NCBI GenBank assembly: GCA_002749285.1 | Contig: PDPR01000009.1 | Span: forward strand, 62,001-126,000 | Source: Maribacter sp. | Lineage (GTDB): Bacteria > Bacteroidota > Bacteroidia > Flavobacteriales > Flavobacteriaceae | Direction of reading: 5' to 3' | DNA length: 64,000 nt | In this document: positions 1 through 8,954 of the stretch, piece by piece | Numbering within the stretch: the first letter of the stretch is position 1 | How the letters are laid out: each line of letters opens with the position of its first letter | The notes under the pieces: generated by a model | Told to the model about the DNA's origin: nothing | The model's input: the letters and a program-made list of their open reading frames with translations, nothing else | Databases searched by the model: none | Translations under genes and position numbers: made by a program

Positions 1-489
1 TTCGGACTTTGGCTCCGTCTGGAAAAAGACCCGAAAAAACTCGAACATATACGAAAGACCATAGGATACAATACTTACCAATCTGAAAAAGCCATAGAAT
101 CAGGGGGTGTTTGGGGGAAAGGATTCCTGGAAGGTACCCGGACCAAAGGTGATTTTGTACCTGAGCAACATACCGATTATATTTTCAGCACAGTAGGTGA
201 GGAATGGGGGTTCATTGGCACCACAACGGTGATACTTTTGTTCACTGTCCTGTTTTTACGATTGGTGTATTTGGCGGAAAGACAAAAAAATCCATTTGTC
301 CGAATGTACGGTTACGGTGTCATTTCCATATTGTTCATCCATTATTTCATCAATATCGGAATGGTGATAGGTGTTTTGCCCACCATCGGAATACCCCTGC
401 CGTTTTTTAGTTACGGAGGCTCTGGCCTGCTCTTTTTTACCATCCTGTTGTTTATCCTCCTAAAATTGGACTCGAACAGGTTGCAATAA
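1..489 (+). CDS. rodA: RodA, peptidoglycan glycosyltransferase (C-terminal part, 5' end outside window)
   Basis: The frame is open from the first base and ends at 489, giving the last 162 residues of a SEDS-family protein. RodA polymerises lipid II into glycan strands in the inner membrane during cell elongation. The conserved extracellular segment FVPEQHTDYIF lies near residue 52 of the fragment and the family end motif PFFSYGGSG near residue 133, followed by the last membrane segment. PEQHTDYIF favours RodA over FtsW, but the two are close relatives and the upstream neighbours that would settle it (mre or mrdA genes) are outside the window. The gene converges on the nuclease gene that ends at 495. 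Family is certain; the RodA subtype is likely. Confidence 0.88.
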   Translation, partial: FGLWLRLEKDPKKLEHIRKTIGYNTYQSEKAIESGGVWGKGFLEGTRTKGDFVPEQHTDYIFSTVGEEWGFIGTTTVILLFTVLFLRLVYLAERQKNPFVRMYGYGVISILFIHYFINIGMVIGVLPTIGIPLPFFSYGGSGLLFFTILLFILLKLDSNRLQ

Positions 490-494
490 GGAGG

Positions 495-1307
495 TCAAAA
501 TTCCCATCCTGACAAAGTTGACCTTCCTTCCAGATCTCTTTCTTTGGTGTCGGGTAGTTTTTCAAAAAAATCAATACCTGTGAGTTTTTCAATACGATCT
601 ACAGGAACAACAAAATGCCGTATTGGTTCAGAACTTTTATGGTTAGGCATCAAAAAAGCGATTACTTTAAGGTTCTTTATATTACCCCGGGCTATGATCT
701 TATAGTAATAATCAGGTACATCAACATCCTCTTCCCCAATCTCGTCAAGACCATCCTCAAGAACGCCCCCGGTGACCACAAAAAGATCACCATAGCGTTT
801 TGCCCAACGCCTTACCTGCATTTCCAACTCATTCCAAACCCCCGAATTAAAGTCCCTGTCCTGTGGACTTATATTACTGGTGTAAAAAGTTTCATTGTAG
901 GCATATTCGGAAAAACGCCGGTCACCGGCAGGACACAAATGCCCCCTGTCATAACCCGACCTTTTATAATTACGCCAATCGGCAGATTTCGTCTTTACCT
1001 TGGGATCTTCCATAAAATAAGGACGTTTTCTATCGTCATAGGTCAAATGGCTTCTTTTGAGCATATAGGCAACCCACTCGGCCTGCTCAAAGGGCTCGTT
1101 ATAAGACAACATGAAATGATCATGGACTACAATATCACCCGTTGATGAACTTGGCAGGAGATAGGAGGGTATCCCTGTTTCTGATCCGTCATCGGAAGAG
1201 GACGAATATGTAGCTGGAGTATAAAAATTATCGAACAACCAAAAACCAATAACACATAGTGTTAATAAGATCGTATAAAGCTGTCTATTATTCAAGGATC
1301 GGCCCAC
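495..1307 (-). CDS. Membrane-anchored DNA/RNA non-specific endonuclease (NUC1 family)
   Basis: A 270-residue protein with one N-terminal hydrophobic segment (about residues 11-24), so it is probably tethered outside the inner membrane or exported. The nuclease domain has the signature DRGHLCPAGDR at residues 120-130, with His123 the expected general base, and the downstream SNISPQ segment that carries the metal-binding Asn in this beta-beta-alpha metal fold. Such enzymes cut single- and double-stranded DNA and RNA without sequence specificity; in Bacteroidota they often scavenge nucleic acid. It stands alone, convergent with rodA and divergent from msrB, and no immunity-like partner is adjacent. 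The biological role is not shown by the sequence. Confidence 0.88.
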   Translation of the reverse strand: MGRSLNNRQLYTILLTLCVIGFWLFDNFYTPATYSSSSDDGSETGIPSYLLPSSSTGDIVVHDHFMLSYNEPFEQAEWVAYMLKRSHLTYDDRKRPYFMEDPKVKTKSADWRNYKRSGYDRGHLCPAGDRRFSEYAYNETFYTSNISPQDRDFNSGVWNELEMQVRRWAKRYGDLFVVTGGVLEDGLDEIGEEDVDVPDYYYKIIARGNIKNLKVIAFLMPNHKSSEPIRHFVVPVDRIEKLTGIDFFEKLPDTKERDLEGRSTLSGWEF

Positions 1308-1465
1308 TTGGCAAATTTAAATCAATTTAACATAACCCCAACTTTAAATCGTACAAGTGTGCCCATGGTAAAAAAAGACCAACGGCAAAGCTTCCCTAAG
1401 TTATATCCAATCGTTAATTTGCAATAGGAAATAGATTAAAACCATTAAAAAAAGGGAAATGAATT

Positions 1466-1942
1466 ATGCTCAGCTGGAAGGATATAATCAATTTTAGTGT
1501 AAAAGGAAATCCCAAACCAGACCGGAGAGTGGAAAAAACCGATACGGAATGGCAGGAGGCCCTTAGTCCCGACCAATTCAACATCACTCGTAAAAAAGGT
1601 ACAGAAGCCCCACATTCGGGTGTCCTCTGTACTGCCCACGAAGCAGGTCGATACAATTGTGTTTGTTGTGGGTCCCCCCTATTCGATTCTACCATAAAAT
1701 TCGAATCGGGAACAGGCTGGCCCAGTTTCACGCAACCCATTAAGGAAAATGCAATACAGTATAAGAAAGATACCGCTTTTGGAATGGTACGGGTCGAGGT
1801 AATGTGCAATACATGTGATGCCCATTTAGGCCATGTTTTCCCTGACGGGCCAGGGCCGGGTGGCCTGAGGTATTGTATCAACTCCGAATCGCTTATTTTA
1901 GAACCCAGGGAAGCTGGGAAACGCACGGGAAATAACGATTAA
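1466..1942 (+). CDS. msrB: Peptide-methionine (R)-S-oxide reductase MsrB
   Basis: A 158-residue stand-alone MsrB, which reduces methionine-R-sulfoxide in damaged proteins. The structural zinc pairs are Cys65/Cys68 (CVCC) and Cys114/Cys117 (CNTC). The catalytic Cys137 sits in RYCINSESL, and Cys55 is positioned as the resolving cysteine. Substrate-pocket motifs GTGWPSF and HLGHVF are intact. There is no signal peptide, so it should act in the cytoplasm. Length matches single-domain MsrB and no MsrA domain is fused. The ATG at 1466 is chosen because the conserved region starts near residue 27. Confidence 0.95.
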   Translation: MLSWKDIINFSVKGNPKPDRRVEKTDTEWQEALSPDQFNITRKKGTEAPHSGVLCTAHEAGRYNCVCCGSPLFDSTIKFESGTGWPSFTQPIKENAIQYKKDTAFGMVRVEVMCNTCDAHLGHVFPDGPGPGGLRYCINSESLILEPREAGKRTGNND

Positions 1943-2363
1943 GAATTTTCCAAGACCCAATATCCTACAATGGGCGGTAAAAAAAACATCGATGGGGCAA
2001 ACCCATAGCTGAATCTATGCCATATCCAAATATCATGAAGGGTACGGTTCGATTACAGACCAACAACCCGATTTCCCAAGATTCTATATATTTTCCTAAA
2101 GTAATCGGGATTGTCTCTCCCAAATACAGGATACTGTATCTTGATCTTAAATTTTAAAAGAATACAGAGGTTTTTTTCAGAACAAAAAACTATATTTGGT
2201 ATTCTATTTTCAAAGTCTTATATCACTTTAAACCTCTTGGACCTGTGCAGTAAAATCATTATTTGGCAAATAATATCGTGGATTTTCTTCGAATATGCTG
2301 CCAATCGTGACGCTACGGCATAGCAACCAATGAAAGATCAAACCAATTAAAACCAAAACAACC
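1943..2363. other. Intergenic region upstream of the sugar transporter
   Basis: About 420 bases with no convincing gene. A 70-codon frame at 2111-2323 has a poor, Ile/Phe-rich composition and overlaps a likely promoter element, so it is not called. The only signal seen is the TATATTTG box at 2191-2198, listed separately, which would leave a leader of about 160 bases before the transporter. No strong hairpin was found. Confidence 0.5.
2191..2198 (+). promoter_or_regulatory. Possible Bacteroidota -7 box for the sugar transporter
   Basis: TATATTTG matches the TAnnTTTG consensus of the Bacteroidota primary sigma factor. No good TTTG -33 box lies at the right distance; only a T-run at 2171-2178 is present. 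The call is weak. Confidence 0.35.
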
Positions 2364-3815
2364 ATGGGCAAAACATCGACCACTAAGATCAACATCTATT
2401 TTATAACCATTGTTATAACCTTGGGAGGGTTGTTATTTGGTTATGACACCGGGGTTATCAATGGCACACAGTTCTATTTTTCAAAATATTTTGAGCTAAC
2501 CGGGGCATTGAAAGGATTTATTGTCAGCAGTGCCCTTTTAGGGGCCTTGGCCGGTGCGGCTTCAGCGGGCCTTATAAGCAGGGCTATCGGCCGAAAAAAA
2601 TCATTGATTATTGCCGCCATATTATTCACTGTTTCAGCGTGGGGGTCCGGATTACCCAGCATGCTTCCAGAATCGACCACCTTATTGGTCATTTTCAGGC
2701 TTATAGGGGGTATTGCTATTGGTATCGCCTCTATGAACGCCCCCATGTACATCGCTGAGATCGCCCCTGCAAAGAATAGGGGTATCCTGGTTACCTTCTA
2801 CCAGCTAGCAGTGGTCATCGGTTTTTTCGTGGTATTCCTGGTCACTTATTTTATTGGGGCCAAATTAAGCGAAAGTGAGAATATCGCCTATGGATGGCGT
2901 GATATGTTCTGGTCCGAATTAGTGCCTGCCGGTATCTTTTTGGTACTATTGTTCTTTGTGCCCAAAAGTCCGCGTTGGCTAATGATCAAGGGAAGGGAGG
3001 AAGAGGCCGAAAATATATTGACCAGAATCCACGGTGAGGAAATCGCCTCCAAGGAAATCAAGGAAATCAAAGACTCCATAAAAGCGGAAAGTACCAAAAA
3101 GAAGGCTTCTATCTTCAACAAAACCATGCTCCCTATTGTAATTATAGGAACAGTATTATCCGCCTTGCAGCAATTTACAGGAATAAATGCAGTACTTTAT
3201 TATGGAGCCGATATATTTGAGCAAGCCCTTGGTTTTGGACAGGATGATGTTCTTCTACAACAGATCTTATTGGCCACTGTAAACCTCCTCTTTACTTTTG
3301 TGGCAATGTTCACCGTTGATAAATTAGGTCGGAAACCATTACTGATCATTGGAGGTTTTGGTATGCTTATCGGATTTTTATTAATGGGATTCACCCTTTA
3401 TTTCAGTGATTATGCCAGCGTGAATTCAGCCGGACTACCAACCATTTCCTCTTCTGAAGGTATTGTATGTTTAATTGGAGTACTGATTTTCATAGCTTCA
3501 TTCGCCATGTCAATGGGCCCCATTGTTTGGGTATTATTATCGGAAATATTCCCCAATAAGATACGGAGTACAGCTATGGCATTAGCCGTGGCCGTACAGT
3601 GGCTGTCCAACTATTTTGTATCACAGACATTCCCTATGGTGGTCGAAAGCAAGTCCAATGACCTGATCATGAACGGAGGTACATGGAACAACGCCCTGCC
3701 CTACTTCCTGTTTTCAGCCTTTATCGTAATCATTATTGTATTCGTCTATAAATACATCCCTGAAACCAAAGGAAAGACATTGGAAGAGATGGAGGCCTTA
3801 TTTGAAAGGAAATAA
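2364..3815 (+). CDS. Sugar porter family MFS transporter (XylE/GLUT-like)
   Basis: A 483-residue protein with 12 predicted membrane segments, a sugar-proton symporter or facilitator of the inner membrane. Family motifs are all present: LFGYDTGVINGT in helix 1, the GRKKS loop between helices 2 and 3, PKSPRWL after helix 6, QQFTGINAVLYY in helix 7, the DKLGRKP loop in the second half, and PETKGKTLEEME at the C-terminus. The Gln-Gln and Asn of helix 7 bind hexose or pentose in characterised relatives. The central loop contains a short charged repeat around KEIKEIKDSIK. No sugar kinase, isomerase or regulator is adjacent, so the substrate cannot be inferred. It is followed by a terminator at 3862-3897. 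Confidence 0.93.
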   Translation: MGKTSTTKINIYFITIVITLGGLLFGYDTGVINGTQFYFSKYFELTGALKGFIVSSALLGALAGAASAGLISRAIGRKKSLIIAAILFTVSAWGSGLPSMLPESTTLLVIFRLIGGIAIGIASMNAPMYIAEIAPAKNRGILVTFYQLAVVIGFFVVFLVTYFIGAKLSESENIAYGWRDMFWSELVPAGIFLVLLFFVPKSPRWLMIKGREEEAENILTRIHGEEIASKEIKEIKDSIKAESTKKKASIFNKTMLPIVIIGTVLSALQQFTGINAVLYYGADIFEQALGFGQDDVLLQQILLATVNLLFTFVAMFTVDKLGRKPLLIIGGFGMLIGFLLMGFTLYFSDYASVNSAGLPTISSSEGIVCLIGVLIFIASFAMSMGPIVWVLLSEIFPNKIRSTAMALAVAVQWLSNYFVSQTFPMVVESKSNDLIMNGGTWNNALPYFLFSAFIVIIIVFVYKYIPETKGKTLEEMEALFERK

Positions 3816-3861
3816 ATACTTGTGCGTACCCATTCCATATAGCACATAAATCACATATGGC

Positions 3862-3897
3862 ATGCCCCGCTTTTTGTAAAGTGGGGCATATTCTTTT
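3862..3897 (+). terminator. Rho-independent terminator of the sugar transporter
   Basis: A 9-bp stem (ATGCCCCGC at 3862-3870 with GTGGGGCAT at 3881-3889, one G-U pair) with a 10-base loop is followed by TATTCTTTTTT. It lies about 45 bases after the transporter stop codon. Confidence 0.85.
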
Positions 3898-4189
3898 TTG
3901 GGCTTTGGGGCGGGAAAGGCATTGGGTACTGACCAAACACCGGATAAAACAACTGACCTGTAACATCACCTTATCCCACAACAGATAAATGTATGGCTTC
4001 TTGGATCTTGGTATTGAATCCCGTCTTGACCCTACCTTTTTTCCCCCTGGGCAAAAGCAGGGTATGGATAATCCAAGCTATATGTGTAATTCCCAAGTAC
4101 ATAGTATTCTTATAAGAGAAGTAAATTATGGGAGAATCGGTCCATCAACCTATCTAGAAGAAAAAACAGGGCTTTACCAATCCATACCA
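3898..4189. other. Non-coding stretch between convergent transcription units
   Basis: Part of the 430-base gap between the sugar transporter and prc. The 86-codon frame at 3989-4249 runs into the prc stop and the prc terminator and looks non-coding. Apart from the two terminators that flank it, nothing was recognised. Confidence 0.5.
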
Positions 4190-4190
4190 A

Positions 4191-4220
4191 AACAAAAAAC
4201 CCTGACAATAACAGTCAGAG
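4191..4220 (-). terminator. Rho-independent terminator of prc
   Basis: Read on the minus strand, CTCTGAC and GTCAGGG form a 7-bp stem (4214-4220 with 4200-4206, one G-U) around a 7-base loop, followed by a run of six T (4199-4194). It lies 26 bases past the prc stop codon. Confidence 0.8.
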
Positions 4221-4245
4221 CATATAAAATTGTAGAACTGGTTCT

Positions 4246-6432
4246 CTAACTCTTTACACTTGCCAATTTGGTATGTTTAAGGTTATTCATCTTAAGGTCC
4301 TGCAACACATTCAAAGCCTCTTCTATATAAACATCCTTGGCTAAATTCTTATGCCAACGATCTCTTTTCTCCCTTAAGTCCGCATCTTTGGCAAACAATT
4401 CCTCCTCATATTCCAAAGACTCAAAAGTCAATTTGGAATCATACTCGGTCAATGACTTAAAATGATCGGATTTTTCCTTGTCTTTAACCTCTTCTTCCTT
4501 ATAGACATCATAGTTCAGGGAAACAAGGCTTTCATCCTGTTGGTCTTTGATCCATTTTGCATTTTCCTCGATCAATCTTATCTGAGGGTTTGCTGCCATC
4601 CGTTTTTTACTGTTTGCTATGGTCTGCTCATAATCTATATATCCATTCCAGACCTTGTACTCTGCTGGGGTGATCTTATCCCATTTTAATGGATTTGACT
4701 GGTCTCTTTCCCCTAGATCTATATAACTATACTTGTCCGGTACCACGATATCACTCTTCACCCCTTCTAACTGGGTAGAGCCGCCATTGATCCTATAAAA
4801 TTTCTGTGTCGTCAATTTTATAGCCCCTAAATCACCATGTTCATTGCTCCGTACAATATTTTCCAAAGGAATTACATTTTGTACCGTTCCCTTACCGAAG
4901 GTCTGCTTGCTTCCAATAATTATGGCCCGTTTATAATCTTGCATTGCAGCTGCCAAGATTTCTGAAGCTGAGGCGGACAACTCATTGACCAGGATTACCA
5001 AAGGCCCATTCCACTGAATGCGCTCATCCTTATCATTATGGACATCCTTGTCTTTTCCATTGGATCGCACTTGTACAATCGGACCATCCTTGATGAACAA
5101 TCCGGCTATTTCAACCACCGTCTTCAATGAGCCACCTCCATTATCCCGTAAATCAAGTATCAATCCCTCAATACCTTCCTCCTTTAAACGATCAACCTCC
5201 TTGGCCACATCGGTCGCAGCATTCCGTTCCGAATAATCATTGAAATCGACATAAAACTTCGGAAGATCGATAAGGCCGAATTTCTGGCTCCCTTTTATAA
5301 TGCTGGCCGATTTGGCATAGGATTCCTCCAACTCAACCACGTCCCTCGTCAAGGAAATAACCTCTATGGAACCATCGACCTTCCTTACTGTCAAATCAAC
5401 TACGGTACCTTTTGGTCCCTTGATCAATTTAATGGCATCATCCAATCGCATACCCGTAATATCCACAGGGTCACCACCATCTTGACCAACCCTGATGATC
5501 TCATCACCGACTTCCAGACGTTGGTCTCTCCAAACCGGTCCTCCAGAAATAACCTCTACAATCCTGGCCCCTTCGGATTTCTTTTGTAACCGTGCGCCTA
5601 TGCCCTCGAATTTACCTGACATACTAACATCAAACCTTTCTTTATCCTTAGGTGCAAAATAATAGGTATGGGGATCAAACTCATCAACAATGGTATTGAT
5701 ATATTGCACAAACCAATCCTCTCGTTCCAAGTCATCGATAAAACCAAAAAAATCATCCAAGGTTTTCCTTGTGGTCTCCCGTGCCTCTTTTTCAGCCTCT
5801 ATAGGAGTCAATGGTATACTATTATCGGCCAGGTCCGCCTTGTCGGTCCAAACCTGATTATCCGTGTCCACTTCCGCTGTTTCAAGACTGGTTTTAGATT
5901 GGGTCAGTTTTGCGTCATATGTATCCAAGGTCGCATACTTCAGTTGCTTTCTCCAACGCTCCTTAAGTTCCTCCCTTGAAGTAACAAAAGGTTCGTCTTC
6001 ATATTTTATATTTATGCTTTCCTCAATGGAATAATCAAAAGGAGCATCCAATACTTCCTTATAGATTTGTTTGGCATCGTCCATACGTTCCATGAGCCGG
6101 TCGTAAACCACATTGAAGAAAGTGATATCCACATTGTTGATTTGATCATCGATCTGGAATTTATATTTTTCAAACTCCATGATATCGCTCTCCATGAAAT
6201 ATCTTTTCGTAGGGTCAAGGACATCGATGAAATCTTCAAAAACACTCACTGAAAAACCATCATTGATCTGTTTGGGTTCGTAGTGCCCTCTTTCCAAAAC
6301 GTAGGTAATAAGATCCAACAATAATTCATCTTTATCGCCCCCCTCCCCATACTCATAGGATTTATTGGTGAAACTACAAGATGCGACCGCGACCAACATC
6401 ACAGTTAAGGCATAAGCTAAGTTCCTTTTCAT
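4246..6432 (-). CDS. prc: Carboxy-terminal processing protease, Prc/Tsp type (S41)
   Basis: A 728-residue exported serine protease that trims or degrades periplasmic proteins from their C-termini. The N-terminus is a lipoprotein signal with the lipobox VASC, placing it on a membrane facing the periplasm. The long N-terminal helical domain is followed by a PDZ domain (MSGKFEGIGARL onward), the S41 catalytic core, and a C-terminal DUF3340-like tail typical of Prc. The Ser-Lys dyad is Ser488 in SASASEI and Lys514 in TFGKGTVQ, by alignment with E. coli Prc. Length is close to E. coli Prc (682) and far above the short CtpA class. No NlpI-type adaptor gene is adjacent. It is a single-gene unit with its own terminator. 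Confidence 0.95.
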   Translation of the reverse strand: MKRNLAYALTVMLVAVASCSFTNKSYEYGEGGDKDELLLDLITYVLERGHYEPKQINDGFSVSVFEDFIDVLDPTKRYFMESDIMEFEKYKFQIDDQINNVDITFFNVVYDRLMERMDDAKQIYKEVLDAPFDYSIEESINIKYEDEPFVTSREELKERWRKQLKYATLDTYDAKLTQSKTSLETAEVDTDNQVWTDKADLADNSIPLTPIEAEKEARETTRKTLDDFFGFIDDLEREDWFVQYINTIVDEFDPHTYYFAPKDKERFDVSMSGKFEGIGARLQKKSEGARIVEVISGGPVWRDQRLEVGDEIIRVGQDGGDPVDITGMRLDDAIKLIKGPKGTVVDLTVRKVDGSIEVISLTRDVVELEESYAKSASIIKGSQKFGLIDLPKFYVDFNDYSERNAATDVAKEVDRLKEEGIEGLILDLRDNGGGSLKTVVEIAGLFIKDGPIVQVRSNGKDKDVHNDKDERIQWNGPLVILVNELSASASEILAAAMQDYKRAIIIGSKQTFGKGTVQNVIPLENIVRSNEHGDLGAIKLTTQKFYRINGGSTQLEGVKSDIVVPDKYSYIDLGERDQSNPLKWDKITPAEYKVWNGYIDYEQTIANSKKRMAANPQIRLIEENAKWIKDQQDESLVSLNYDVYKEEEVKDKEKSDHFKSLTEYDSKLTFESLEYEEELFAKDADLREKRDRWHKNLAKDVYIEEALNVLQDLKMNNLKHTKLASVKS

Positions 6433-6584
6433 AAAATATTATTTGTCATTTATCAATAACCTTATCTTCTTACTGAATCCAAGATCCGACACCAACCACT
6501 AACGGGCCAATTTGGATTCCCCAATATAATGAAAAAACCGTGCCAGCACTTAAGTCCGTGACATTAATTTTTTGTTAAACACCA

Positions 6585-6618
6585 TTTGGGAACTTCTATT
6601 TTTTTAAACGTACTTTTA
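6585..6618 (+). promoter_or_regulatory. Possible promoter of the surE-comEC gene group
   Basis: TTTG at 6585-6588 and TACTTTTA at 6611-6618 (one mismatch to TAnnTTTG) are 22 bases apart, which is long. Transcription would start about 15 bases before the surE ATG. Confidence 0.35.
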
Positions 6619-6636
6619 CCTAATAAAGTATACAAT

Positions 6637-7410
6637 ATGGAAAAACCCCTTATCCTAGTGACCAATGACGATGGCATCACCGCTCCAGGACTTCGGGCCT
6701 TGATCCGTTTCATGTCTAAAATCGGTGAGGTCGTTGTAGTGGCCCCGGATAGTCCGCAATCCGGTATGGGCCATGCCATTACCATAGACAACACCCTGTA
6801 CTCATCAAAAGTCGATATAGACCGGACCGATGGTGCACTGGCTGAATACAACTGTAGTGGCACCCCTGCCGATTGTGTAAAACTGGCCCTTCAGGAAATC
6901 CTGGACCGTAAACCCGACATATGCATTAGTGGTATAAACCATGGATCGAATGCCTCGATCAATGTTATTTACTCAGGCACCATGAGTGCTGCGATCGAAG
7001 CCGGTATCGAGGGAGTCCCCGCAATAGGCTTTTCCCTATGTGACTATTCCTGGGACGCTGATTTTGAATTTGCAAAGGACATCATCATAAATATCGCCAA
7101 CGAGGCACTTAGGAACAAGATGCCCAAAGGTGTGGTCCTTAATGTGAACATACCAAAAACAGACCATGGACTACCAAAAGGAATAAGAATATGCAGACAG
7201 GCCAGGGCAAACTGGAAAGAAAAATTCGACAAACGAACAAATCCAAGAGGTAAGGAGTATTATTGGCTTACAGGTGAATTTGAACTTTTGGACAAGGGTG
7301 AGGATACTGACGAATGGGCCTTGACAAATGGCTATGTATCCGTTGTACCTACCAAATTCGACCTTACGGCACACCATACCATACAGGAACTGAATGGTTG
7401 GGACCTATAA
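6637..7410 (+). CDS. surE: 5'/3'-nucleotidase SurE
   Basis: SurE is a metal-dependent phosphatase that removes phosphate from nucleoside 5'- and 3'-monophosphates. The metal-binding motif VTNDDGITAPG follows the start directly. The SGTMSAA loop holding the conserved Asn/Ser sites and the GVPAIGFSL strand are present. The frame is open from a TTG at 6586, but the ATG at 6637 is chosen because it puts the family's first beta strand (KPLILVTND) at residue 3 and because a possible -7 box lies just upstream. The resulting length is 257 residues, usual for the family. It starts a same-strand series that runs to comEC. Confidence 0.95.
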   Translation: MEKPLILVTNDDGITAPGLRALIRFMSKIGEVVVVAPDSPQSGMGHAITIDNTLYSSKVDIDRTDGALAEYNCSGTPADCVKLALQEILDRKPDICISGINHGSNASINVIYSGTMSAAIEAGIEGVPAIGFSLCDYSWDADFEFAKDIIINIANEALRNKMPKGVVLNVNIPKTDHGLPKGIRICRQARANWKEKFDKRTNPRGKEYYWLTGEFELLDKGEDTDEWALTNGYVSVVPTKFDLTAHHTIQELNGWDL

Positions 7411-7522
7411 TCGTTTTGTATAGGATGCATGTTTGGAATAAAAGGTATTTTGTATTTTGGTATACCCGTAATTTTGAAAGAATATTTGGACAAATATTGA
7501 ATCTATACTTGAAATTCGACCT

Positions 7523-7807
7523 ATGAACACTAAAAAGGAAATTATCATCGGCTTTATAACAGGCCTTATCGCAAATACCATAGGTACGTTGGCCTATATC
7601 CTGTTGTTTTCAGATTTTGGGATTACCGAAACCTTTGATACGGCCATTCAACAGGGATATGTTGGCAGCCTGTTGGCGCTTGGTGCGATCTTGAACCTAA
7701 TAGCCTTTTTCGGGTTCTTGAAAATACGAAGGGACCAACGTGCCAAGGGGGTTTTAATTGCCACATTGCTTACTGCATTAGTCATTCTTTATTACAAAGT
7801 ATTTTAA
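7523..7807 (+). CDS. Small integral membrane protein of unknown function
   Basis: A 94-residue hydrophobic protein with three predicted membrane segments (about residues 8-28, 48-67 and 76-92) separated by short loops; the loop KIRRDQRAKG is strongly basic. No family was recognised. It lies between surE and lpxB, and its TAA is followed after one base by the lpxB ATG. It is therefore almost certainly translated in the same mRNA as lpxB. The tight spacing and good codon use support a real gene; a role in lipid A or envelope biology is only suggested by position. Confidence 0.75.
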   Translation: MNTKKEIIIGFITGLIANTIGTLAYILLFSDFGITETFDTAIQQGYVGSLLALGAILNLIAFFGFLKIRRDQRAKGVLIATLLTALVILYYKVF

Positions 7808-7808
7808 A

Positions 7809-8921
7809 ATGAAATACTATATCATCGCAGGGGAGGCATCCGGAGACCTTCATGGATCCAATTTGATCAAAGCATTGAAACAGAAGGATACCGATGCCCA
7901 AATCAGATGTTGGGGTGGCGATCTTATGCAGGCAGCGGGGGGCTCCTTGGCAAGGCACTATAAGGAAATGGCCTTTATGGGTTTCATCGAAGTCATTATG
8001 AACCTGGGGGCAATCTTTGCCAATATCAAATTCTGTAAAAACGACATCACTTCATTTGACCCCGACACCATCATTTTTATCGATTATTCCGGTTTCAACC
8101 TTCGAATAGCCGAATGGGCAAAACAGCAGGGTTTCGCTACCAATTATTACATATCCCCCCAAATTTGGGCTTCCAGGGAAGGACGAATCGATAAAATAAA
8201 GAAGAATATCGATACCATGTTCGTTATTCTTCCTTTCGAAAAGGATTTCTACGAAAAAAAGCATGGTTTCCCCGTCCATTTTGTCGGCCACCCCTTAATC
8301 GACGCCATCGAAAACCGAAGTGACATAAACGAAAAGACATTTAGGAAGGAGAATAAGCTCGACAACGGCAAACCCATCATCGCACTGCTACCGGGAAGCC
8401 GCAGGCAAGAGGTCAAGAAAATGCTCATGACCATGCTTTCGGTAACGGCTGATTTTCCCGATTACTACTTTGTTATTGCAGGGGCCCCTAGTCTGGACAA
8501 TGAATTTTACACCCCTTTCTTAAAAAACAAGAACGTCGGTTTTGTCTCCAATAAGACCTATGCCCTTTTAAGTGTATCCCATGCCGCATTGGTCACGAGT
8601 GGCACCGCAACCTTGGAGACCGCACTGTTCAAGGTGCCACAGGTGGTTTGCTATAAGGCCAATTGGATATCCTATCAAATCGCAAAACGCATTATAACCC
8701 TGGAATATATTTCCTTGGTGAACCTGATCATGGACAAGGAAATCGTCAAGGAACTGATCCAAGATGGACTAAGTACAAAGAACCTGAAAAACGAACTTGC
8801 CAAAATACTACAAGGCAAGAGCCGTGAAGACCAACTAAAGGCCTATGGCCAACTGGAACAAAAACTAGGGGGAAGGGGGGCAAGCAGTAGAGTGGCCAAG
8901 CTAATTGTAGAAAATGCTTAA
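7809..8921 (+). CDS. lpxB: Lipid-A-disaccharide synthase LpxB
   Basis: A 370-residue GT19 enzyme that joins UDP-2,3-diacylglucosamine to lipid X, giving the tetraacyl disaccharide of lipid A at the inner membrane. The N-terminal motif IIAGEASGDLHG, the central ISPQIWAS, the nucleotide-binding ALLPGSRRQEV, and the C-terminal SGTATLETALF are all present and complete. Length matches the family (about 370-380). The gene follows the small membrane protein almost without gap and precedes the NlpC/P60 lipoprotein by 33 bases, so lipid A synthesis here is co-transcribed with surE and a cell-wall hydrolase. Confidence 0.96.
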   Translation: MKYYIIAGEASGDLHGSNLIKALKQKDTDAQIRCWGGDLMQAAGGSLARHYKEMAFMGFIEVIMNLGAIFANIKFCKNDITSFDPDTIIFIDYSGFNLRIAEWAKQQGFATNYYISPQIWASREGRIDKIKKNIDTMFVILPFEKDFYEKKHGFPVHFVGHPLIDAIENRSDINEKTFRKENKLDNGKPIIALLPGSRRQEVKKMLMTMLSVTADFPDYYFVIAGAPSLDNEFYTPFLKNKNVGFVSNKTYALLSVSHAALVTSGTATLETALFKVPQVVCYKANWISYQIAKRIITLEYISLVNLIMDKEIVKELIQDGLSTKNLKNELAKILQGKSREDQLKAYGQLEQKLGGRGASSRVAKLIVENA

Positions 8922-8954
8922 ATTTGGGCTTCATAGACCATTTGCCTACCTTCA

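Noticed and set aside
505..513. CATCCTGAC, similar to the ends of the 151-bp element
   Set aside because: Only nine bases match, and they are part of the nuclease coding sequence; chance.
615..1145. A 176-codon plus-strand frame
   Set aside because: It lies opposite the nuclease gene, whose motifs are clear; a shadow frame.
2111..2323. A 70-codon frame before the sugar transporter
   Set aside because: Poor composition, overlaps a likely promoter box, no family similarity recognised.
3989..4249. An 86-codon frame between the transporter and prc
   Set aside because: Runs through the prc terminator into the prc stop; not coding-like.
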